A DNA stretch of 64,000 nt, from contig NZ_JAKOIW010000016.1 in assembly GCF_022206305.1 (NCBI RefSeq), forward strand, positions 62,593 through 126,592. The letters run 5' to 3'. The position numbers and the translations under genes were made by a program. Source of the DNA: Gordonia sp. 'Campus' (GTDB taxonomy: Bacteria > Actinomycetota > Actinomycetes > Mycobacteriales > Mycobacteriaceae). Of the stretch, positions 1 to 8,827 are shown piece by piece. A model generated the notes under the pieces. The model saw nothing but the letters and a program-made list of their open reading frames with translations. It was not told the DNA's origin and did not search any database. Each line of letters starts with the position of its first letter. Positions within the stretch are counted from its first letter, which is position 1.

Positions 1-1007
1 GGCGCCGCCGCCCGACCCTGCGGGAGACTCACCTCGCGGAGCCACCCACGCAATCGGTCGGTGGCCGCGGCGTCGACGGGCCGGTAGTCCTCGGGCCGGG
101 TCGCCTCGACGACGGCCTGCTTCTGCACCAGGGCCACGTCTTCGCACTCGAGGAAGATGCCGAACGCCTCTCGCAACGGCCCCCGCACGTAGTCGTCGAT
201 GACGAGCTCAGGATGGATGGTCTGCAGGCCGGTGAGCACCAGCGGGAGGAAGGCGATCTGTTCCTCGGTGAGAGTGCCTGCGGCCATCGCGTCGGCCAGC
301 GGTGCGACGTCGAGCGCCGGACTCATGCTGACCGTTCCGCGCAGGGTCAGGCCGCGGCCGTAGGTGCCGGCGATCTCGTTGGCGTGGAAGACTGCGTGCC
401 CGCCCTGCGAGACCCCGAAGCCCCACCACTGGTCGCTGGTGTCGTCGATGATCGTGCGAGTCGCACGGACCGAGTCGATGATGGCGCGCGCGGCCGGCGC
501 CGGATCGAGGTAGCGGTGGCGCCCCGGCGTACCGAGACCCTGGTAATCGGTCTGCACGACGACGAATCCCAGTTCCAGCATCGAGGCGACCAGACTGACG
601 GTGCCCAACAGACCTGCGTGTAGTGACGGGGCGCAGTTGCCCGCGGTGCCGGTCGTCGGGTGTCCCACGGCCAGGACCTGCCAGCCGCCCGCGGGTGGGC
701 GGCCACGCGGGACGAACACCGCGGCCGACACCGGCGTGAGGCCGCCGGAGTCGGGATCGGTGGACAGATACCGGAAACGCAGCGTTCGGTCGACGATCCG
801 TCGCAGCGAGATGTAGGACTCGGTCGGGATCGGGGAACCGACGAGATCGCCGGCCGAGGCTCCCGCGGGCACCGTCGTGTCCGGAGCGGCATCGGACGTC
901 GAGGCGCCGGGGGAGGACGAACACGCGCCGACGAGCAGGGCGGCCACGACGAGCACTGTCACGAGCACGGGGGCAGAGCGCACACGGTGCCGCGACGACA
1001 CCCTCAT
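1..1007 (-). CDS. Secretory-lipase-like alpha/beta hydrolase lipoprotein (3' end beyond window)
   Basis: The reading frame is open from the ATG at 1007 down to base 1, so the C-terminus is missing. The N-terminus has a basic stretch, a hydrophobic segment and a lipobox ending V-G-A-C at Cys29, so the product should be an exported, lipid-anchored protein. The nucleophile elbow G-V-S-Q-G-G-H puts the catalytic Ser near residue 200, and a likely oxyanion region (GHPTTGT) lies near residue 115. This layout fits the secretory lipase (LIP) family of actinobacteria. Its ATG overlaps the TGA of the upstream acyltransferase gene as ATGA, so it is the last visible gene of the polysaccharide operon. A role in removing acyl groups from the polysaccharide or from envelope lipids is inference only. 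Confidence 0.8.
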   Translation of the reverse strand, partial: MRVSSRHRVRSAPVLVTVLVVAALLVGACSSSPGASTSDAAPDTTVPAGASAGDLVGSPIPTESYISLRRIVDRTLRFRYLSTDPDSGGLTPVSAAVFVPRGRPPAGGWQVLAVGHPTTGTAGNCAPSLHAGLLGTVSLVASMLELGFVVVQTDYQGLGTPGRHRYLDPAPAARAIIDSVRATRTIIDDTSDQWWGFGVSQGGHAVFHANEIAGTYGRGLTLRGTVSMSPALDVAPLADAMAAGTLTEEQIAFLPLVLTGLQTIHPELVIDDYVRGPLREAFGIFLECEDVALVQKQAVVEATRPEDYRPVDAAATDRLRGWLREVSLPQGRAAA

Positions 1008-2281
1008 GACCGCGTGAGCAGCTGATTCAGCAGGGACACCGGATCTTCACACAGGTGATCCAGAGCTGCCTCGATCACCGATCGCCCGATGAAGTCGCTG
1101 CAGAACGTCGTGGTGAAGCTACGCGAGCCGTCGATCTCGCTCACGAGCATGCTGGCCGCGTCCGGACCGTCGGGCTCGACATAGGCGAACAGGTGATGCG
1201 ATGCCGCCGCGGGTTCCCAGGGGATGTCGCCGAAGATCGCGATCCGGCCGAGGTCGCTGACCGACAGTCGCAACCGGTCGGGAACCTCCACCCGTTCCGG
1301 CTCCTGACCGGGGTCGGAACCCGGCTTCGACGGCCGCACACGTTCGCGCAGTTCTCCGGCGGCGAGAACCGCGGCCGGCCAACCGGATTCCGCGACGGAC
1401 CGGATGCGGTCGCCGATCTCCATCGGTGTCGCGCCGGCCGGGAAGCGCAGCGGGATCCCGACGGCGAAGTTGCCGTGGTCCTCGGCATGATCGGCGTCGA
1501 GATAGCGTCGGCAGTCGAACAGGATCTGGGTCCGCTCGTCCAGTGCGACGCCCTGTGCGGCCAGCGCGGTGCGCCACAGGGCCACGGTCACCGCAGCCGA
1601 CGACATGCGGACGCCGGTGTCGGCGATGGCGCGCTTCAGTTCGGCGGTCTGTCCGGGCCGCATCGCGGTGGTGACGGCGCACCGTGACGAGCGCCAGTCG
1701 GTGATGGTGCGGACGGGGTGATCGCCGGGCGCGGTCGCATTGGCCGAGCGCAGACGCATGATGTCGCGGAGTCGGCGTGGATGGCGGAGGACGTGCCGAC
1801 GGAATGCCTGCCACGCCGCATCGGCCGGCAGGGAGCGTTCGAACCGCTCGGTCATCGGGAAATCATGACGACTGGCCACGCCCGCGATCTGCTCGATGCC
1901 GAGCCGGCCGTCGCCCATGCCGTGCGTGTGATCGATGACCAGCCACTGCCCGCACACCAGCACCTCCAGCCGGGGCAGCGGATCCGGGCGGTTGCGCAGG
2001 CGGGTCATGATCTCGCCGATGGGCAGGTCAGCCAGATCGGGACGGTCGCAGACCTCCGGCGCGGTGGTGACGTCATGTGCCCAGGTCTTCGAAGCCGGGT
2101 CCGGGACGAGGGTGAGTCGAGATGTCGGCGTACACGCCTGCGTCAACCGCGTGCGGATGAGATCGAGGTCCAACGGTGCCATCGGACCGGTCACCGAGAT
2201 CGTGCGCGAGGTGGACAGTGCCCGGTCCAGGACCGACGCACGAGCGCGTCCCTGAGCGGTGGAGGAGTCAGCGCGCGGCAT
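1004..2281 (-). CDS. Condensation-superfamily (HxxxDG) acyltransferase
   Basis: A 425-residue protein with a HTHGMGDG stretch around residues 118-125. H120-x3-D124-G125 matches the HxxxDG catalytic motif of CoA-dependent acyltransferases such as the PapA, WES/DGAT and condensation-domain families. No signal peptide or membrane segment is evident. The ATG at 2281 overlaps the upstream glycosyltransferase by 14 bp, and the stop overlaps the lipase start by 4 bp, so the gene is embedded in the polysaccharide operon. The natural inference is acylation of a sugar or of the lipid carrier-linked product. The acyl donor and acceptor cannot be read from the sequence. A later internal start, such as Met34, is possible because the first about 30 residues look unlike a folded domain. 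Confidence 0.65.
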   Translation of the reverse strand: MPRADSSTAQGRARASVLDRALSTSRTISVTGPMAPLDLDLIRTRLTQACTPTSRLTLVPDPASKTWAHDVTTAPEVCDRPDLADLPIGEIMTRLRNRPDPLPRLEVLVCGQWLVIDHTHGMGDGRLGIEQIAGVASRHDFPMTERFERSLPADAAWQAFRRHVLRHPRRLRDIMRLRSANATAPGDHPVRTITDWRSSRCAVTTAMRPGQTAELKRAIADTGVRMSSAAVTVALWRTALAAQGVALDERTQILFDCRRYLDADHAEDHGNFAVGIPLRFPAGATPMEIGDRIRSVAESGWPAAVLAAGELRERVRPSKPGSDPGQEPERVEVPDRLRLSVSDLGRIAIFGDIPWEPAAASHHLFAYVEPDGPDAASMLVSEIDGSRSFTTTFCSDFIGRSVIEAALDHLCEDPVSLLNQLLTRS

Positions 2282-3374
2282 CGACGACCTCGCGCATCTC
2301 GTCGCGGAACCGGTCGCGCCGGAACCGTTCGGCCCAGGCGCGGATCTCCGACCGGTCGTAGTCGTCGGCGTCGAACTGTCGGAGCGCGGTGGCGAGTCGC
2401 TCGATGATCTCGTCGTCGGTTCCCGATTCGATGAGCAGGCCGCTGGACCCCGGGATGACCGTGTCCAGCGCGCCGCCCTCGCCGAGGGCGATCACCGGGG
2501 TCCCTGTCGCCATCGCCTCGACGGGCACGATGCCGAAGTCCTCGATGCCGGGCATCAGAACGGCCCGTGCGCCGCGATGGAGGTTCAGGAGGGTGTCGTG
2601 GGGTACGCGCCCGAGGAATGTCGTCTTGGGGCCGGCGAGTTCGCGGCACTGCTGCATCGCCCGGCCGTCGCCGGCGACCACGAGTCGCACGTCGGCGCGG
2701 GCAGCGGCCGCGATGGCGAGGTCGGGTCGCTTGTACGGCACCAGGCGTCCGGCGAGGAGATAGAAGTCCTCCCGCGGTACCGACGGGTCGGGGGTGAAAC
2801 CGTCGAGGTCCACCGGCGGGTGCACCACGACCGACTCGCGGTTCCAGTGCTCGCGGATGCGGTCCGCGACCGCCGACGAGTTCGCGACCACGGTGTGCAG
2901 GCGCGGCGCCGCCTCGACCTCGCAGCGACGGGCCACCACCGACAGCGCCGAGAGGATCGCGGCGCCGGCAGCCCCGCCGCCCTCGCCGGCGCGCAGCGAC
3001 GGGTCCCACGCCCAGCGGGCCGGACTGTGCACGTAGGCGATGACCGGGGCCTCGGTGGCGTGGACCGCCTGGGTGGCGAAGGCGTGGTGGCTGGTGACGA
3101 CGGCCGAGGCGTCGCGCAGCGGCATCCGCCGGAAGGCCATCGGCATCAACGGCAGCAGCGGCGCATAGGTCCGTTCGCCGAGGAGACGGTAGATGCGGTT
3201 GAGGGACGAGGTGACCGGCGGCTCGTCGAGGCCCGCCGGGATGCCGGCGGGACGCGCGATCGGGGCGTGCACCTCGACGCGTGGCCAGGTTGCGGCCAGT
3301 TGCTCGACGACGTGCTCGGAACCCGCGATCTCGGTGAGCCGTTCGTGGACGACGGCGACGTGATCAGCGGGCAT
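2268..3374 (-). CDS. GT4-family glycosyltransferase (polysaccharide cluster, GT C)
   Basis: A 368-residue GT-B fold glycosyltransferase of family GT4. The donor-site E-x7-E motif lies at E278-E286 (EDFGIVPVE), followed by an AMATGTPVIA loop typical of nucleotide-sugar binding. The N-terminal half carries the acceptor-side residues AYVHSPARWAW, seen in mannosyl/rhamnosyltransferase-like members, and the segment LLAGRLVPYKRPDLAI marks the start of the C-terminal Rossmann half. It starts inside the wzz-like gene (11-bp overlap) and ends inside the acyltransferase gene (14-bp overlap). It probably adds one sugar to the lipid-linked repeat unit at the inner membrane face. Donor and linkage are unknown. 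Confidence 0.88.
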   Translation of the reverse strand: MPADHVAVVHERLTEIAGSEHVVEQLAATWPRVEVHAPIARPAGIPAGLDEPPVTSSLNRIYRLLGERTYAPLLPLMPMAFRRMPLRDASAVVTSHHAFATQAVHATEAPVIAYVHSPARWAWDPSLRAGEGGGAAGAAILSALSVVARRCEVEAAPRLHTVVANSSAVADRIREHWNRESVVVHPPVDLDGFTPDPSVPREDFYLLAGRLVPYKRPDLAIAAAARADVRLVVAGDGRAMQQCRELAGPKTTFLGRVPHDTLLNLHRGARAVLMPGIEDFGIVPVEAMATGTPVIALGEGGALDTVIPGSSGLLIESGTDDEIIERLATALRQFDADDYDRSEIRAWAERFRRDRFRDEMREVVDAAR

Positions 3375-4878
3375 TGCTGTCCACTTCGCCCGGGACGGCG
3401 CGGAAGCGACCGGAATCGGTCGGCTCCGGGGCGTCGGGGGAATGGGGAGTACCGGGGTCGTTGTGCGCAGGCGAACGTGTCATGTGCGTGGAGGCCTCGC
3501 TGGTCGGGACATCGGTGGACTGGGTGCCGGTGGACTGGGTGCCGGTGGGGTGGGCGGTGGTCGGGTGGGTGGCGGTCTCGGTCGAGCCGGGCGAGAACGA
3601 GGTGGCGGCGTTGGAGGTGGGTGCGGTCGAGGTGGTGGATTCGGTCGGTCCCGATGGCCCGGGGTCGGTGCTCTCGGGTGGGGTCGCAGCCGAGGACTTC
3701 GCCGTCCGCAGCACGATCAGATATCTCGTCGACCCGATCTCCGCGAGCTGCGAGAGCGCCGCGTCGGCCGCCTTCCGGTCACGACCCGACGACGACAGGA
3801 CCACGACCGCCAATGCGAGCTCGGCGGGATCGACGCGCTGCCACCAGGCGTCCTGCAGGGCCGCCTGCTCCACCCGCATGCGGTGTCCGGCCCCGGTGTC
3901 GCCGGGAGGGGGTGCGAGATCGTCGAGCAGACCACGGACGTCGACGTTCTCGCCTGTCAGGATCAGCGCGACCTGAGCGCGACGATGACGCTGGGCGAAC
4001 GCGGGCAGCAATGTCGACGGCAGCGCCGGCTCGCCGCGTTTCCCATAGGTGAGCTGGGCACCGAATCGGTGCGCGGCACGCCGCGCCCAGATCGGGTTGG
4101 GGCGGCGACCCCGGCGTCCACGGAAGAGGACGAGCAGTTCGGCCGCGATGATGGTCGCGGCGATGCCCGCCACCGCGCCCTCCTGCGTGGGATTGGGCGC
4201 CACCGGCACATCGCTCACCGACGGCGCGGCGAGGACGGTGAGGGTGTCCGACGACGAGTTCTGCAGGCGAGTCAGCTGGGAGTCGAGATCGGCGAGTGTC
4301 GCGTCCGACTCGACCTTGGCGTCGCTGCGGTCGGGCAGGGCGCGGTTACGGACGCGTTCGGCGGTGACCTGCGCGCGCATCTGGTCGATCTGACGGGTGA
4401 TGTCACGCGCGTGGTTGGACAGTGAGGCGGCCGAGATGGCCGTGACCATCGCCCGGGCCACGTCCTCGGCCTGCTCGCTCGTCGGCGCCGTGGCGGTGAA
4501 GTCCATCATCGTGGGCGCCGAACCCGGCGTGGTGGTCACGTGTGAACTCAACTCGCCGGTGGTCCACCCTGTATCCACCTGGGTGAGCACCTGTCGCAGC
4601 ACGTTCTCGTCGGTCGACAGGGCGACGAACGGCGCACGCAGCTGTTCGACGAAGGCATCGCCCGGGATGATCGTGCCGGCCGGGGTGATCTCTGCGGTGA
4701 CGGTCGCCGAGTATTCCTTCGGCACGAGAGCGCTCCGCAAGGCGAACACGGACGCACCGACGAGGATGCCGATGAGTATCGCCGGGATGGCAACGCGAGC
4801 GAGATCGCGGAAGTGCCCGAACAGATCGATGGAGGGCGGCGCATCGCGTCGCCCGCCGGCATCGAGGCTGGAGCTCAC
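3364..4878 (-). CDS. Wzz-like polysaccharide co-polymerase with degenerate cytoplasmic domain and Thr/Ser/Pro-rich tail
   Basis: A 504-residue protein with membrane segments near residues 29-49 and 234-252 flanking an extracytoplasmic, partly coiled-coil region (about 155-210). This is the architecture of PCP/Wzz chain-length proteins. A Pro-rich motif (VAPNPTQ) precedes the second membrane segment, as in that family. Beyond it, residues 260-395 form an alpha/beta-looking domain with hydrophobic strands (VALILTGENVD, ALAVVVLSSSGRD, YLIVLRT) that resembles a bacterial tyrosine-kinase fold, but no Walker A GxxxxGK(S/T) is visible. Residues 400-504 are Thr/Ser/Pro-rich, with TGTQS repeats encoded by a DNA tandem repeat. 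No Tyr-rich tail is present. It probably sets polymer length with the Wzy-like protein of the same operon. Confidence 0.75.
   Translation of the reverse strand: MSSSLDAGGRRDAPPSIDLFGHFRDLARVAIPAILIGILVGASVFALRSALVPKEYSATVTAEITPAGTIIPGDAFVEQLRAPFVALSTDENVLRQVLTQVDTGWTTGELSSHVTTTPGSAPTMMDFTATAPTSEQAEDVARAMVTAISAASLSNHARDITRQIDQMRAQVTAERVRNRALPDRSDAKVESDATLADLDSQLTRLQNSSSDTLTVLAAPSVSDVPVAPNPTQEGAVAGIAATIIAAELLVLFRGRRGRRPNPIWARRAAHRFGAQLTYGKRGEPALPSTLLPAFAQRHRRAQVALILTGENVDVRGLLDDLAPPPGDTGAGHRMRVEQAALQDAWWQRVDPAELALAVVVLSSSGRDRKAADAALSQLAEIGSTRYLIVLRTAKSSAATPPESTDPGPSGPTESTTSTAPTSNAATSFSPGSTETATHPTTAHPTGTQSTGTQSTDVPTSEASTHMTRSPAHNDPGTPHSPDAPEPTDSGRFRAVPGEVDSNAR
3514..3550 (-). repeat. 15-bp tandem repeat inside the wzz-like gene
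   Basis: The 15-mer GGTGGACTGGGTGCC occurs at 3514-3528 and again at 3529-3543, followed by a degenerate third start (GGTGGGGTGGG). Read on the coding strand it encodes the repeated G-T-Q-S-T pentapeptide of the low-complexity tail. The unit is a multiple of three, so copy-number change keeps the frame. Confidence 0.85.
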
Positions 4879-5023
4879 ACGTCTCTCCTGTGGTGTCGGA
4901 TGCCCCCCCGACCATCCCCGGACATTGCAGTGCTCGATCGACTTTCAGTCCACCATAACCAACGATCCGCGCGATGGTGGTCGAGGACGATTGGCGTGGC
5001 GCGCGCGGATCACGGCCCAGCGG

Positions 5024-6121
5024 TCACCGCGAGGCCAGCATCGTGTAGGCCTGCTTCGGCGTCCAGTCGCGGCGCACCAGACCGAAATTGTGCTCGAGGT
5101 TGTTCGGGTCGGTGCCTGCGTCACGCAGCGAGTACACGAACAGCGGGCCCAGCCAGGGTGCGTCGTTCTGGGCGCCCATGGCGATCGCGATGCTCTGGGC
5201 CTGCACGTCTTCGGAGACGGCGTTGGTCCCGGTTCCGGTGGGTGCACCGAACTCGGTCATCCAGATCGACTTGTCGCCGTCACCGGCGGCAACCATCACG
5301 TCGCGCATGTCCCACATCCGGGCCGCAGTGCTCCACGACGCGGCGGCGGGATCGTTCGGCAGCGCCGGGTAGGTGTACGGATGCACGCCGAGCGCGTCCA
5401 GGGAGTCGTTGAATCCGCTCTGATAGAGATTGCGCACGAAGGTCAGCGGCGCGATGTCGCGGCCGTTGTCGGTGCCGGGGGCGAGACCTCCGGAGATCAC
5501 CGCGGTGCCCGGGACCGCCCGCTTGATCGCGGAATACGAAGCTGCCAGGAGCCGTCCGTACTCGGTCGAGTTGGCCCGCGGCAGCCAGTAGTTCGCCAGG
5601 TTCGGCTCGTTCCAGATCTCCCACACCGCGATCGACGCCGAGTAGCGCTGCGCGGCTGCGGCGGCGAAAGAGGCGAAGACCTGCGGGTCGGCGGGCCGGT
5701 AGTGGCTGTTGCGCGGGAAGTCGCCGGCCCGCGCCGCCCACAGCGGCGTGTAGGTCACCAGACCGAGCGGACACATGCCGTGGGCGACGACGGCATTCAC
5801 CACCCGGTCGATCGGCGCCCAGTTGCGCTGGCCGCGGCGGGGCTCGACGACCGACCAGTCGACGTCGATGCGCACCGCCCACATGCCGAGATCCTCGGCC
5901 ACCGACAGTTCGCGGTCGAGGTCGGCGTCGGACGCGCTCAGCAACGACGCGCCCGGCGACGCCGCGACCTTGTGATCACCGGCGGCGAGCGAGCATGCGG
6001 CGGGCGCTGCGTGGGCGTCGTTGCGCACGAGCACAACGGTGGTCAGGGCGGCGACGACGATGCATGCGTACGCGAGTGCGGATCGAACCGTCCGGGGCCG
6101 AGCGTACAGGGACCTTCTCAT
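5024..6121 (-). CDS. Secreted PslG/GH39-like glycoside hydrolase
   Basis: A 365-residue (beta/alpha)8-type glycoside hydrolase. A Sec signal peptide (hydrophobic residues 17-32) ends at A-H-A before residue 39. The acid/base Glu is in WEIWNEPN (E172), preceded by Trp and Asn as in clan GH-A. The nucleophile Glu is in SIWMTEFGAP (E290). Strand residues such as MWAVRIDVDW and HPYTYP also fit the clan. PslG of Pseudomonas is a GH39-like enzyme encoded in a polysaccharide cluster that trims its own polymer, and the position here between a glycosyltransferase and the wzz-like gene suggests the same kind of job. GH5 or another GH-A family cannot be excluded. Confidence 0.8.
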   Translation of the reverse strand: MRRSLYARPRTVRSALAYACIVVAALTTVVLVRNDAHAAPAACSLAAGDHKVAASPGASLLSASDADLDRELSVAEDLGMWAVRIDVDWSVVEPRRGQRNWAPIDRVVNAVVAHGMCPLGLVTYTPLWAARAGDFPRNSHYRPADPQVFASFAAAAAQRYSASIAVWEIWNEPNLANYWLPRANSTEYGRLLAASYSAIKRAVPGTAVISGGLAPGTDNGRDIAPLTFVRNLYQSGFNDSLDALGVHPYTYPALPNDPAAASWSTAARMWDMRDVMVAAGDGDKSIWMTEFGAPTGTGTNAVSEDVQAQSIAIAMGAQNDAPWLGPLFVYSLRDAGTDPNNLEHNFGLVRRDWTPKQAYTMLASR

Positions 6122-6182
6122 GGGGTGCCTATCTGAGGGGAGGGCGCAGAATGCGCGAAGAGTGTCCGGCCGCGGTTTCTCC

Positions 6183-7280
6183 TCAGCTGGACAGCAACTC
6201 GTCGAGCATACGCGGTAGCGTGACCGACTTGTCGTGTCCGTCCGCGATTCGTCGCCGGGCTTCGCTGGTCAGCGCGTGGCGGAGGTCGTCGTCGCCGAGG
6301 ATTCGGGTGATCGCCGACGCCAATGCGTCCGGGTCCGACGGGGGGACGAGGATGCCGGCGCCATTCCGGAGGAATTCGGTTGTGCCGCCGTGATCGGTGC
6401 CGATGACCGGCTTTCCATAGGACATGGCCTCGAGGACCGACAACGGCCCGGCCTCCGGTGTGACGCTGGCCGAGACGACGACATCCCAGCGTTCGAGCGC
6501 GCTGCGCAAATCGGTGTGGCCGAGGAACCGGACGCGTCCGGCCAGGTCGGGCCGTTCGGCTCGGTCATGCAGTGCCGCAACATGTTCGGCGTCACCGGGA
6601 AACGATCCGCCGGCGAATTCGAGTTCGACGCCGGGCACGTCGGCCACGGCGTCGAGCAGCACGGCGTGCCCTTTCCACGGGGTGAGCAGTGCGAGGATGC
6701 CGACGACGCGCGGATCGTGGAGTTCGGTGGACAGCGCGGGTACCGGCCAGGTGACGCCGTTGTGCGCGACCACGACCGGCAACCCCAGTTCGAGCAGCGG
6801 CGCGGCCGTGGCCTCGGACACCGCGACCGCACGCCGGATCACGGGGGAGCCGATGCGGATCACCGCCCGTTGCCTGCCCGACGACAGCGTGTCGTGCACG
6901 AGCCAGGAGATGCGGCCCGACGGGCGTGCGACGCGAGCGGCCGGAAGTGCGAACAGCGAGTTGACGATCGTCGAGGTGTCGGGTTGTCGGGAGACGCGGC
7001 GCAGGATCCGGCCGGCGCGCACCCACGCCCCCAGGAGGCGGCCGGCGCCGGCAAGCCGGGCCATGCCGCGCTCGCCGCTCAGACCGAGCGGTGGGATCGT
7101 CACGTGGTCGACGCCCGGCGGCAGCCGTGTGGGCAGCGGTCCGTCGGGGCTGACGACCCGTACCGCGTGACCGCGGTCGAGCGCGACGTCGATCAGGTCG
7201 AGCATGACCTTCTCCGCCCCGGAGACCTGCCCGGTGTGGGCGACGAAGACGATCGTGCGCGGCTGTGCGGGACCGGTCAT
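6183..7280 (-). CDS. GT4-family glycosyltransferase (polysaccharide cluster, GT B)
   Basis: A 365-residue GT4 enzyme. The N-terminal Rossmann half begins IVFVAHTGQVSGAEKVML, with the G-x-G-type acceptor loop and the SGAEK motif common in GT4. The donor motif E276-x7-E284 (EAGPLSVLE) precedes AMSYGKPVIG. The start is set by the ATG at 7280, which forms an ATGA overlap with the flippase stop. A longer frame upstream only reads through the flippase gene in another frame. No signal peptide is present, so it acts at the cytoplasmic face. The sugar specificity is not deducible. Confidence 0.9.
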   Translation of the reverse strand: MTGPAQPRTIVFVAHTGQVSGAEKVMLDLIDVALDRGHAVRVVSPDGPLPTRLPPGVDHVTIPPLGLSGERGMARLAGAGRLLGAWVRAGRILRRVSRQPDTSTIVNSLFALPAARVARPSGRISWLVHDTLSSGRQRAVIRIGSPVIRRAVAVSEATAAPLLELGLPVVVAHNGVTWPVPALSTELHDPRVVGILALLTPWKGHAVLLDAVADVPGVELEFAGGSFPGDAEHVAALHDRAERPDLAGRVRFLGHTDLRSALERWDVVVSASVTPEAGPLSVLEAMSYGKPVIGTDHGGTTEFLRNGAGILVPPSDPDALASAITRILGDDDLRHALTSEARRRIADGHDKSVTLPRMLDELLSS

Positions 7281-8827
7281 CGAACCACCTTCGCGTGTCG
7301 GCCGAGGGGCGAGGTCGCCGCCCGGATCAGCAAAACTGCGGGGCCTGCGACGAGCAGTGCGGCGACGGCCGAGACGACCGGCCAGGGCACCGAGTCCACC
7401 GCCCAGACCCCGAGAGCGCTCACCACGGCGGTCACCAGGACGAGCGCCACCAGCGAGCCCACCGGCAGCAGCCCGGTGACCGGCAGTGTCCGGCGGATCA
7501 CGACCCACAGCGCGATCGCCGCGACGGCGAAGGTGACGACCGTGGACACCGCCGCGCCGTTGTACGAGTAGCGCGGGATCAGGATCACGTTGAGGGCGAC
7601 GTTCAGCGCGAGGCCGCCGATCGCTATCCACGGGTACCGGCTCGCGTGCCCCGTGGCCGCGAGCAGGAAGATTCCCAGCACCACCAGGGCCATGATGGCC
7701 GCGCCGAGCACCAGGAAGCGTGCGGCATCGGCGCCGACGACGAACCGCTCCCCGTAGAGGAGTTCGATGACCTGGGTGGCGCTGGGCCAGAACGCGGCGA
7801 CGACGACGGCGCCACCGGCACCGAAGACGATCGCGGCGGTGCGGCATCGCTGACGGAGTTCGGCGGGCTTGTCCGGCCACGCCGCGACCATCAGGGTGCT
7901 GATCGGTCCGGCGGCGGCGAGGATGAGGGTGTCCATGATGTCGGAGAACTTGTAGCCGATGCTGTAGATGCCGACCGCGTCCAGCGAGTCGAGCAGGCTC
8001 AGCAACAGGACGTCGATCTTCTGCAGCGCGATCGTGAGCGCGAACCCGAGCGCGAGCGGCAGGGCATCGGTGAGCATCGGCTTCCAGCGCGACCATTCGA
8101 CGATGCGCGAGGGCCGCAGACCCGAGGACCGGCGCGCGATGCCGACGATCTTCACGATGAGCGCGAAGATCTCGTTCGCGACCGGCGCGAGGACGAAGAT
8201 CAGCAGCACCGGGGCGGCCAGTGCGGCGGCGATCGTCAGGGCGAGCTGCAGGACCTGACCGAGGCTTTCGGCGATCGCGGTCAGCAGCAGTCGGTGGCGG
8301 CTCTGGAAGATGACGGTGAGCGCTTGGCCCGGGGTGGCGAAGACGACGACGAGTCCGGCGATCAGGGTCGCCCGGATGACGTCGCCCGGGTACTGCAGGA
8401 CGATCACGTAGAGCACGGCGATGAGGTAGCCGATGAATCCGAGCAGGACCCGCAGGGCGATGAAGGACGACGCCGTCTTCGCCACGTCGTCGGGGTCGTC
8501 GGAGATCAGGCGTGCCATCACCGCGCGACCGACCCCGAGATCGGTGAAGATCGCGGTGAGTCCCAGCAGCGCGAAGACGAACGAATAGGTGCCCCAGTCC
8601 TCGGGGGAGAGGGTGCGGGCGATGATGACGCTGCCCGTCCAGCCGAGCCCCGCGATGACCAGGCGACTCACCAGCATCGCGACCGTCGCGCGGGCGGCGG
8701 CCCGGGCGTCGGACGCCGGGTGCGGGCCGGGGTCGCCGGAAGGCGTTGCCCGGGCCTGCAACTCGGCCTCCGCCTGCTGTTCGACGAGCAGGTCGGAGGG
8801 CAGTGGGCCGGTCACGTCAGGGCTCAC
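7277..8827 (-). CDS. Wzx-like polysaccharide flippase (MOP superfamily)
   Basis: A 516-residue polytopic membrane protein with about 14 hydrophobic segments. The region LVSRLVIAGLGWTGSVIIAR followed by LSPEDWGTYSFVFALLG is the typical start of the polysaccharide biosynthesis/MATE-like MOP family. It should flip undecaprenyl-linked repeat units across the membrane. The GTG at 8827 is chosen because it forms a GTGA overlap with the upstream glycosyltransferase stop and because the frame upstream of it has no flippase-like sequence. An ATGA overlap links it to the next glycosyltransferase gene. Confidence 0.88.
   Translation of the reverse strand: MSPDVTGPLPSDLLVEQQAEAELQARATPSGDPGPHPASDARAAARATVAMLVSRLVIAGLGWTGSVIIARTLSPEDWGTYSFVFALLGLTAIFTDLGVGRAVMARLISDDPDDVAKTASSFIALRVLLGFIGYLIAVLYVIVLQYPGDVIRATLIAGLVVVFATPGQALTVIFQSRHRLLLTAIAESLGQVLQLALTIAAALAAPVLLIFVLAPVANEIFALIVKIVGIARRSSGLRPSRIVEWSRWKPMLTDALPLALGFALTIALQKIDVLLLSLLDSLDAVGIYSIGYKFSDIMDTLILAAAGPISTLMVAAWPDKPAELRQRCRTAAIVFGAGGAVVVAAFWPSATQVIELLYGERFVVGADAARFLVLGAAIMALVVLGIFLLAATGHASRYPWIAIGGLALNVALNVILIPRYSYNGAAVSTVVTFAVAAIALWVVIRRTLPVTGLLPVGSLVALVLVTAVVSALGVWAVDSVPWPVVSAVAALLVAGPAVLLIRAATSPLGRHAKVVR

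Noticed and set aside
2259..6136. Long plus-strand open frames (597 and 579 codons) across the polysaccharide cluster
   Set aside because: They mirror the minus-strand glycosyltransferase, wzz-like and hydrolase genes, which carry the real motifs.
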